Positions 56,830 to 62,906 of a DNA stretch of 62,906 nt are shown in pieces. The stretch is from positions 40,363-103,268 of the forward strand of contig FMVL01000011.1 of NCBI GenBank assembly GCA_900102235.1, read 5' to 3'. The DNA comes from Lachnospiraceae bacterium XBB2008. Lineage in GTDB: Bacteria; Bacillota; Clostridia; Lachnospirales; Lachnospiraceae. The translations under genes and the position numbers were made by a program. Position 1 is the stretch's first letter. The number at the start of each line of letters is the position of its first letter. The notes beneath the pieces were generated by a model. That model saw only the letters and a list, made by a program, of their open reading frames with translations, ran no database searches and was not told the DNA's origin.

Positions 56830-59418
56830 TCAATCGTCATACCTAAGTCGTATGTCATACTTGCGGAACATAGTATCCAGGAAATGATCATGGTCTTCTA
56901 TATTCGGATACAGTCCCTCACGAAGTTTGAACTCTTTGCCATGGTTCGGTATATCCTCATGAATCAATTCATGATAAATAACAAATTTCACTACTTCTCG
57001 AGGAACATTTACGGAATTAAGAATCTTATTGATATATATTCTATGATCCGCATAATGCATTCCAAAATAACTCTTGTAGTATTCATCTGTCCACATGATT
57101 TTGATCTTATCCAAACCGGGTAACTCCCCGCCATACATTTCATTCACAACCTCTGTAAGTAGCTGCTTAAGATCATACGTTGGGGTAAGATCAAATTCCA
57201 GTTTCTCTTCATCCAATATTTCAACAGCTGCCCCCAGTTTCCTAGGGTTGTTCTTATATATTTTAGCTTGTGAACATGCCGTCTGATAATCTTCCAGAGT
57301 ATCAAACAGATCCTTAGCAAGTTGACTGCTCTCATAAACCTCTTCGGATAGCTCGAACAGATCACGTCCTTCCGCCTCAGCACGACTCACAATACTCCTT
57401 GGATTAATCTGATCACGTTCAGCTATAGGATGAAGTGGCGGGACCTCTTTATTATCACGAAGATGTGTCAACAGGAGTTCTATATCATGAGCATATGGTC
57501 TGTTGCATATATAACCAAAATAAGCATCCAGAACTCGGGCAGAATCTTCGGCATTGATATCGTCATCATTAACCCACTCCTCGTCATGCCGGAATAATTC
57601 CGCATAACCTCTTACTTGATCCTCAAATACAAGTAATCTGATCGGAACCCCATCTGAATCATATAATGAAAACCATCCATATGGAACAGACAGATATACT
57701 CCATACTCCACAGCCGTTGCGGACATGTTTTTATATACATCCTGAATTGCTTTCCACTCGATTTCAATTACCGAATTGATCTTATGAGTAACCGTAGTAA
57801 TCTCCGGATCCTCTGCAGAAATGACCCATTCAGGGTTAAGCCACTTATTGAATACATCCCATTTATCATGGAAATCAACGATATATACCTCTTCGGTTCC
57901 TCCGGCATTAACGCCTCTCATACCTCTACCGATCATTTGCATCAAGAATCCTTCACTCTGAGTCGGTCGAGTAAGAAATATCGTTTGTATATCGGGTACA
58001 TCTGTGCCCTCTGTCATGATATTTACATTAACCAGAACTTGAAATTTGTTATCTTTGAAATCCTGTATAGTCTGTTGATTATCATCCTTACCGGAATAGA
58101 CCACTCCGCATGATATGCCTGCGTTCTTCAGTTCCTCCGCCAGAGTCCTGCAGTGTACCTGGTTCAGAGCAAAGATCAGGGTTTTTCCATATCTTTCCTT
58201 ATTCTTTAAAAACTGATCCAAAATAAGTGCATTTCTTGGTTTTGAATCTGCAATTCTTTGTACAAGAGTAGGCGGAAGCTCTTCATATATCCTGATATAT
58301 CTTTTCTCCTTCTCATCGATATCTGCTTCAAAAGATTCATTGGTCTCAACTCTTTCAAAATCAGGTTTTGCAAGAATTCCGCGTGCTATAAGCTCTGCCA
58401 TGGAAATGTCATAGACTATAGTCTCATCATATATGTTCATAAGTGAAGCTGTACCCTTTTCGGTGGCACGTATCGGGGTAGCTGTAAGGCCGAGAAGTTT
58501 GACATCTCTGCGATTCTTCATTAAATAATTGATAACATCACTATAAGAAGCGGCAGGGGTATGATGTGCTTCATCTATTACGATCATAACTTTATTGCCA
58601 AATATCCTGGTCAAGTGCTTCTTATTTCGACATACAGACATATTGGATGCGATCACGATTTCGTCACCCTTATCTACCTGACTAACGGATAAATGTTCTC
58701 CCGAAACGCAACTTATTCTGTACTTCTTGATAGCGGGATCTTTGATCTTCGATAATCCTGCCAATCTATAGAACCCATCTGCTGCCTGGTTAAGTAGCAT
58801 ATGTCTATGTGCGATCCAGAAAATCTGATACCCGGATGCGATCATGTCCTTAATAAGAAAGTATATCGCTGTCAAACTCTTACCGGAGCCCGTGGGCATA
58901 ACCAGAAGTCCCCTTTGATTATCCTTAGTCACAAAATGGTTGTGAAGCTTCTTGACCGCTTCTTTCTGAAAGTCATATAAGTTAACCTTGGGGATAGTCT
59001 CTTTGACAATATCCACGGGAATCGTATTAGAAAAAAAAGAATTCTCCGACAATTCCTCATCCATCCCGCTTATATTATGCAATGCAGTAATGTATACCCC
59101 GGCCACCGTTGCTGACATTTTCCTGGACCGCAGTTTAGCCTGATTGGAGTTAAAACCGGAACCATCAAGCTTCAATGCTTTGATCATCTGTTTCAGCACG
59201 GATTTGTATTTCGGCAAAAGTTCATCATCGATGATCTGTCTGTAAGTCTCGATAAAATCGCGGTCAGGATCAGGGCAAACCTCATACATAAGAGATGCCA
59301 GATACCCGTCATCAATATTATCAAGATCTATACTTGCGTATTTCTTTTTGTTCTTGCCGTATCGAAGAACACTCTTCATAAAATCTTTGTTAAAGTCTGC
59401 CCATGAAAAATCATTCAT
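56830..59418 (-). CDS. Superfamily 2 helicase fused to an HExxH metalloprotease domain
   Basis: The 862-residue protein has an SF2 helicase core: LLVMPTGSGKSLTAI (Walker A about 177-180), VIDEAHHTPAASY, GLTATPIRA, and MTEGTDVPDIQTIFLTRPTQ with QMIGRGMRG (motifs V and VI). The C terminus contains HELIHEDIPNHGKEF (HELIH from residue 816), the zinc site of SprT/YgjP-like proteases with a third His in the HGKEF block. SprT-type proteases such as SPRTN cut DNA-bound proteins, so a helicase-protease against protein-DNA complexes is plausible. GGAGGATTGAGTT precedes the ATG. Confidence 0.85.
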   Translation of the reverse strand: MNDFSWADFNKDFMKSVLRYGKNKKKYASIDLDNIDDGYLASLMYEVCPDPDRDFIETYRQIIDDELLPKYKSVLKQMIKALKLDGSGFNSNQAKLRSRKMSATVAGVYITALHNISGMDEELSENSFFSNTIPVDIVKETIPKVNLYDFQKEAVKKLHNHFVTKDNQRGLLVMPTGSGKSLTAIYFLIKDMIASGYQIFWIAHRHMLLNQAADGFYRLAGLSKIKDPAIKKYRISCVSGEHLSVSQVDKGDEIVIASNMSVCRNKKHLTRIFGNKVMIVIDEAHHTPAASYSDVINYLMKNRRDVKLLGLTATPIRATEKGTASLMNIYDETIVYDISMAELIARGILAKPDFERVETNESFEADIDEKEKRYIRIYEELPPTLVQRIADSKPRNALILDQFLKNKERYGKTLIFALNQVHCRTLAEELKNAGISCGVVYSGKDDNQQTIQDFKDNKFQVLVNVNIMTEGTDVPDIQTIFLTRPTQSEGFLMQMIGRGMRGVNAGGTEEVYIVDFHDKWDVFNKWLNPEWVISAEDPEITTVTHKINSVIEIEWKAIQDVYKNMSATAVEYGVYLSVPYGWFSLYDSDGVPIRLLVFEDQVRGYAELFRHDEEWVNDDDINAEDSARVLDAYFGYICNRPYAHDIELLLTHLRDNKEVPPLHPIAERDQINPRSIVSRAEAEGRDLFELSEEVYESSQLAKDLFDTLEDYQTACSQAKIYKNNPRKLGAAVEILDEEKLEFDLTPTYDLKQLLTEVVNEMYGGELPGLDKIKIMWTDEYYKSYFGMHYADHRIYINKILNSVNVPREVVKFVIYHELIHEDIPNHGKEFKLREGLYPNIEDHDHFLDTMFRKYDIRLRYDD

Positions 59419-59482
59419 AACTCAATCCTCCTGTGTTATTGCAGTTTGTATTTACAATTCAACAATAACATCCGAAGAACAA

Positions 59483-59508
59483 AGTAACGGGCATGAATGC
59501 CCGTTACT
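59483..59508. promoter_or_regulatory. Palindrome: terminator and possible operator of the helicase operon
   Basis: AGTAACGGGCAT and ATGCCCGTTACT form a perfect 12-bp stem with a 2-nt loop, starting at the stop of the HTH gene. On the minus strand TTTGTTCTT follows, as in a terminator. Its core CGGGCAT-N2-ATGCCCG recurs at 60002-60017, so it may also bind the HTH protein, 65 bp before the helicase start. Confidence 0.55.
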
Positions 59509-59509
59509 C

Positions 59510-59974
59510 TTAAACCTTGATCTTGCTACCATCAACCACCAATTTATTGTATTCCTCGACAAAACTGTCTATATCATCCTTGTCAATAATAGCCTTATAT
59601 ACTATAAAATCTTCAAAGGTACTATCTGGGTCTAATATACCACCACACAGTTCAAACAGTTCATCCGCTTGATCTAGAGATAGCTGCAAACCTATAGTAA
59701 GTTTATATAAAAACTGTCTTGTTATAGCCCGCTTCGTATTAAGATACTCTCGTATGGTTTTCTCATTCGTTCGACACATTTCACCAAGAGTGGAATTAGT
59801 CAACTGAACACCTGTTTCTTTGGTCCACGCAGCAAGCACCTCATGAAGCTTCCTCGGCAGGGCGGCTCGCATTTGCTTAAACCTGTCTGCCTCTTCTTTG
59901 GAAACCTTATATGATGGTTTATCTGATAAAGTGCACTTAAATGATTTACTCCGCAGTTCCTCTTCTGTAACCAT
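59510..59974 (-). CDS. HTH regulator of the helicase operon
   Basis: The 154-residue protein has an XRE-like helix-turn-helix in the middle (NSTLGEMCRTNEKTIREYLN, then TKRAITRQFLYKLTIGL) and a helical C terminus. AAGGAGAAAGC precedes the ATG. It is directly upstream of the helicase gene. Two palindromes with the same core lie before both genes, which is the expected arrangement for autoregulation and control of the helicase. Confidence 0.75.
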   Translation of the reverse strand: MVTEEELRSKSFKCTLSDKPSYKVSKEEADRFKQMRAALPRKLHEVLAAWTKETGVQLTNSTLGEMCRTNEKTIREYLNTKRAITRQFLYKLTIGLQLSLDQADELFELCGGILDPDSTFEDFIVYKAIIDKDDIDSFVEEYNKLVVDGSKIKV

Positions 59975-60001
59975 GCTTTCTCCTTATACGATATCCAAAT
60001 C

Positions 60002-60017
60002 CGGGCATGCATGCCCG
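60002..60017. promoter_or_regulatory. Palindrome upstream of the HTH gene
   Basis: CGGGCATGCATGCCCG is a perfect 16-bp palindrome 28 bp before the HTH gene start. It shares CGGGCAT-N2-ATGCCCG with the element at 59486-59505. Confidence 0.6.
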
Positions 60018-60113
60018 ATGTGAAAACATACTGATGATACTATATGATCGGGCACAGGAAAACTCGCGATAATATTCATACTATTTCCTCTTTCAATCCT
60101 GAAGGATTGAACT

Positions 60114-60146
60114 CCCCGTGACCACCTTGGCTCAGTGGTCACGGGG
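60114..60146 (-). terminator. Strong stem-loop after the gene ending at 60154
   Basis: CCCCGTGACCAC and GTGGTCACGGGG form a perfect 12-bp stem with a 9-nt loop, 8 bp after the stop. A second hairpin, CAATCC-TGAA-GGATTG, follows at 60094-60109. There is no long T tract. Confidence 0.6.
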
Positions 60147-60153
60147 ACCACTC

Positions 60154-60699
60154 TTATGATTCACTATTATCAACAGCTTTAAGGAGCTCCTCCATATATT
60201 TGCAAATCTCAACCCGAACTCCATTGGAATCTACACTAATTTGAGCTGGAACAGCTCTTTCAGTTTGCGACTCATCTACCTCAAAAATGACATCCTCTAC
60301 CTTTTCCAATTTGCAATTTGGATCCATCGTACCAACCTTAGTTCGGAAGACTTCATATCTGGGTTTAGTTCTAAAGTTACTAACGTAGCATACACTATAT
60401 ACGTATCCATCATAAATATCGAAATCTTCGGCATATGCTGCTTCAGAAATATGAATCACTTTATCTTGTTCAGTATCCCAACCGATGATTATTCCTCCCT
60501 GCATAGAAGCGATTATGAATAATCCCCATATAGTCTTCTCATCATCATCAACAAAAGCCTCAGAGTACTCCCCCTCACTAGCATCTGCATAATTCCATAA
60601 CGGTTTAATAGCAGAAAACGGTATGGTTTTCTCTTGGGAATCTTTCACATAACTAATAAAGACATCCCCCTCTGATACACAAGTCAATTCATCTATCAT
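60154..60699 (-). CDS. Hypothetical protein
   Basis: I do not recognise this 181-residue acidic protein. It has beta-type patterns (GDVFISYVKDS, WGLFIIASMQGGIIIGWDTE, GYVYSVCYVSNF), without signal peptide or membrane helix. GGAGGGAACAGAG precedes the ATG. It is followed by a strong hairpin, so it is probably transcribed as one gene or with the gene at 60776. Confidence 0.5.
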   Translation of the reverse strand: MIDELTCVSEGDVFISYVKDSQEKTIPFSAIKPLWNYADASEGEYSEAFVDDDEKTIWGLFIIASMQGGIIIGWDTEQDKVIHISEAAYAEDFDIYDGYVYSVCYVSNFRTKPRYEVFRTKVGTMDPNCKLEKVEDVIFEVDESQTERAVPAQISVDSNGVRVEICKYMEELLKAVDNSES

Positions 60700-60775
60700 C
60701 TCTGTTCCCTCCTATAATGTAATATATTGTGCTTATAAAGCCTCTTTTCTATCTATATTTTCGAGACAGAATTCT

Positions 60776-61261
60776 TCACTTTCTCAGTTTAATTGCCCCT
60801 ATCATAATTGATTGAGGAATCGTTCGTTTTCCTTGGCTTAAATAATCTATATCTTGGTTCCACTTTCCAAGCGCATCGTCCATTCCATCTCGTTCGGCAT
60901 TGTTCTTTACTAGCCATTTAATAAACTCAATGCATCTTGCTCTTGTCATTATTTTGTTATCTATAACCATATCCAAGATCATATGACGTTTGCGATCCGA
61001 TAGGTTCTCTTGTTTATTTACATTGTATCCGTATAATCTAAGAGTCGATGTTTTCTTCCATCTATCGTATTTTCCAGATCTAATATCTGATATATTTATA
61101 ATTTGACAACAAGGCACTCCACAACTGATGAGTTTCTGGTATTCGCTATCCAGAACATAGTAACGTTTACATGAATCACAGTAATACGCCTGAATTGATT
61201 TTAGTTCCTTCTTAAATGTTTGGGAATTAATCACATAAAGCCTTGCTTCGATACGGTTCAA
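60776..61261 (-). CDS. Zinc-ribbon-containing hypothetical protein
   Basis: The 161-residue basic protein has AYYCDSCKRYYVLDSEYQKL with a CxxC pair and further Cys residues (CGVPCC), possibly a zinc ribbon. The second half, LRLYGYNVNKQENLSDRKRH then MILDMVIDNKIMTRARCIEF, is a helical module found in other unannotated Firmicutes proteins, with a winged-helix-like feel. Function unknown. It lies next to the IS110 left side. Confidence 0.5.
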   Translation of the reverse strand: MNRIEARLYVINSQTFKKELKSIQAYYCDSCKRYYVLDSEYQKLISCGVPCCQIINISDIRSGKYDRWKKTSTLRLYGYNVNKQENLSDRKRHMILDMVIDNKIMTRARCIEFIKWLVKNNAERDGMDDALGKWNQDIDYLSQGKRTIPQSIMIGAIKLRK

Positions 61262-61378
61262 AATGTGATCCTTGATAATGCAAGTCTTGTTACTTGTTCT
61301 TACTATAATATCCTCGTATTATATAGTCATACCCATTCTTTACCTTCTCTATAGGTATCGGGTATGCTGTTAAAGATG

Positions 61379-61520
61379 CTGTGGATTGGTGTGTTTATCC
61401 TACCGCATAGACGGTTTTTTGGAGGCTCCAACCACAGTCTCTTTGTTTAATTGTTAATCAGTTAGATACCGCATGACGGTTTATGTAGAACGAGGTTACA
61501 GCACGCAAAGAGCCCTGTGG
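61379..61520 (+). ncRNA. Candidate IS110 bridge RNA (leader of the transposase gene)
   Basis: The 300-bp non-coding leader of the transposase contains two consecutive structured segments. CTGTGGATTGG (61379-61389) pairs with CCAACCACAG (61428-61437) with one bulge. CCACAGTCTCTTTG (61432-61445) pairs with CAAAGAGCCCTGTGG (61506-61520) with a small bulge. Each loop carries the same motif: TACCGCATAGACGGTTT (61401-61417) and TACCGCATGACGGTTT (61467-61482). IS110 elements make a bridge RNA from this leader whose two loops bind target and donor DNA, which fits the layout. Exact ends are not known. Confidence 0.6.
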
Positions 61521-61565
61521 ATCTTATAACAGCAGCATCAAATACTTTTAAGGAGGATCATGATT

Positions 61566-62738
61566 ATGATCTATGTTGGTATCGATGTTGCCAAGGACAA
61601 GCATGACTGCTGTATTCTTGACGACGAAGGTCGGAAGATGTATCCCATCTTCACCATCTCAAATGACAAGGTCGGTTTTGATGAGCTTTTCTCCAGAATC
61701 GAAGAAGTGACTTCTGACAAGGCAGAAATAAAAGTAGGTCTTGAAGCTACCGGTCACTATTCTAACAATCTTCTGGCGTCGCTCGTTGATAAAGGTTTCC
61801 CGACCGTTGTTATCAACCCGCTACACACAAATCTTTACAGAAAAGGTCTAAGCCTTAGAAAGACGAAAACGGATAAAGTCGATGCCTCTGCTATTGCTAT
61901 GATGTTGGTGGCCGATAGGACTCTCAAGCCCTACTCGGAAACATCATATCACAACGAAGAGTTGAAATCATTAACCCGTTATCGCTTTGACAAGGTTCAT
62001 GAGCGTTCCAAGCTCAAGGCAGCTCTGGCAAGGCTTGTAAACATTCTTTTTCCTGAACTGGAAAAGCTTGTTCCAACGCTTCACCAGAACTCGGTCTACA
62101 CACTTTTAGAAGAGTTTCCCGGTGCCGATTACATTGCAGGATGTCATCTGACTCATCTCAAAAAGATTCTTGAAGACTCATCCAGAGGGCATTACAGCCG
62201 TGATAAAGCTATCGAGATCAGGAATGCTGCCATCGATTCGATCGGAACACCTATGGAAGCAAAATCCATGGAACTACGACATACCATTCATCTCATCTGG
62301 ATACTTTCCGACGAGATTGAAGAAATCGAAGCAGCCATAAAAGCAATCATGGATGAATCACAGTCTCCAATAATGACCATCCCGGGTATCAGCTACCGTA
62401 TGGGAGCGATGATCCTGGCGGAAGTGGGTGACTTTGAGCGTTTTGATAATGCGGACAAGATTCTCGCTTATGCAGGATTATCTCCATCAACATATCAATC
62501 CGGTCAGCTTGATTCATCACACTCGCACATGGAAAAACGTGGTTCCAGATATCTCAGGTATGCTCTTTTCAACGCCACAAAGTTTGTCTGCAAATGGGAC
62601 GAATCCTTCGGCATCTATCTCGGAAGAAAAATATCTGAAGGGAAACATTACAATGTAGCTGTTTCACATGCGGCAAAAAAGCTGATCCGAACCATCTACA
62701 GGATGGAACTAACCGGACAAGCTTACTCTCCGAGCTAA
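61566..62738 (+). CDS. IS110-family transposase (recombinase)
   Basis: The 390-residue protein has the DEDD N-terminal domain (MIYVGIDVAKDKHDC, VGLEATGHY, KTDKVDASAIA) and the C-terminal Transposase_20 domain (IMTIPGISYRMGAMILAE, YAGLSPS, then HMEKRGSRYLRYALF holding the catalytic Ser region). It inserts circular DNA using a bridge RNA. The ATG at 61566 is preferred to 61560 because of its distance from AAGGAGG. The frame is intact. Confidence 0.92.
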   Translation: MIYVGIDVAKDKHDCCILDDEGRKMYPIFTISNDKVGFDELFSRIEEVTSDKAEIKVGLEATGHYSNNLLASLVDKGFPTVVINPLHTNLYRKGLSLRKTKTDKVDASAIAMMLVADRTLKPYSETSYHNEELKSLTRYRFDKVHERSKLKAALARLVNILFPELEKLVPTLHQNSVYTLLEEFPGADYIAGCHLTHLKKILEDSSRGHYSRDKAIEIRNAAIDSIGTPMEAKSMELRHTIHLIWILSDEIEEIEAAIKAIMDESQSPIMTIPGISYRMGAMILAEVGDFERFDNADKILAYAGLSPSTYQSGQLDSSHSHMEKRGSRYLRYALFNATKFVCKWDESFGIYLGRKISEGKHYNVAVSHAAKKLIRTIYRMELTGQAYSPS

Positions 62739-62763
62739 TCAATCAGATATACCTTTTCTGTTT

Positions 62764-62783
62764 GAGCACCCGATCGGATGCTC
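62764..62783 (+). terminator. Hairpin after the transposase gene
   Basis: GAGCA and TGCTC, with an inner CCGATCGG palindrome, form a stem 26 bp after the transposase stop, followed by TGTTTGTC. It may terminate transcription or belong to the IS right end. Confidence 0.45.
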
Positions 62784-62906
62784 TGTTTGTCATGCAATTT
62801 TCAAGGAACTGATTGCTGGAAATAAGTCCCAGCCACTATACAAATCGCATTTCTGCGTTTTGATCAAAAATCATTTATTTCTTCTTGACTTCTAATAGTT
62901 AGTCTC

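Larger units (their letters stand above)
61300..62906 (+). mobile_element. IS110-family insertion sequence
   Basis: Comprises the leader with the bridge-RNA candidate and the transposase gene. IS110 elements have no terminal inverted repeats, so the left edge (approximate) and right edge (possibly beyond the window) cannot be fixed. Its position beside the accessory genes at 56-61 kb suggests a mobile or variable region. Confidence 0.6.

Overview
The window looks like a chromosomal segment of an anaerobic low-to-mid GC Firmicute, most likely a Lachnospiraceae member of the Butyrivibrio/Eubacterium type. Reasons: near-consensus AGGAGG ribosome binding sites, a LytTR/DUF3021 pair, GGDEF and EAL proteins, many small flavodoxin-like proteins, Pr6Pr membrane proteins, DUF6273 and DUF4886 proteins, a muramidase-NagZ fusion, GH2 and GH43 glycosidases, and no respiratory genes. 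Genus is not resolved. Almost all genes are on the minus strand, so operons read from high to low coordinates.

Layout. 0-13 kb: two P-loop kinase-like proteins, a class I glutamine amidotransferase, a HAD phosphatase, an EAL protein, a GNAT, a deoxyribonucleotidase-like HAD, two methyltransferases, a serine hydrolase-LytTR-DUF3021 operon with a LytTR-type direct-repeat operator, an aldose-1-epimerase and a GH25-GH3 fusion. 13.3-24.5 kb: an OYE-type flavoenzyme, a decayed sensor gene, a PAS-GGDEF diguanylate cyclase, TtcA, a GH2 beta-galactosidase, lineage-specific unknowns, a SIMPL protein, a peptide deformylase and a Pr6Pr protein with an internal deletion.

24.6-28.8 kb is the most interesting locus: rtcB (RNA ligase), a Ro60/TROVE-like vWA protein (DUF2828-like) and, directly in front of it, an approximately 105-nt RNA with a tRNA-like fold whose anticodon loop is too small to decode and whose ends pair. 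This looks like a bacterial Y RNA (YrlA type). A divergent WYL-domain regulator faces the operon and has two GCAACCCCAT boxes around its own promoter. I read it as an RNA repair/quality-control module.

28.8-56 kb: three type II toxin-antitoxin pairs, a J-domain protein, GH43, a secreted NNxGT-repeat protein, a nitroreductase, a YbaK-type deacylase, a two-gene unknown operon with a helical-hairpin protein, a DUF5131 protein, a non-coding 62-bp tandem array beside a macro-domain gene, a rhodanese lipoprotein with out-of-frame internal repeats, a DUF6273 lipoprotein, a PcfJ-like protein, ThpR, KptA, a SGNH esterase and a glutaredoxin with a 41-residue membrane protein. 56-62.9 kb: an accessory tail with a superfamily 2 helicase fused to an HExxH metalloprotease, its probable regulator with two matching palindromes, two unknowns and an IS110 element with a bridge-RNA-like leader.

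A recurring theme is gene loss by internal deletion: remnants of HIT, SRAP (YedK), ThpR and a PAS/GGDEF sensor, plus a shortened Pr6Pr gene, retain recognisable ends but lack the middle. Short tandem duplications next to gene ends are also frequent. Everything here is read by eye; no database or folding program was run.
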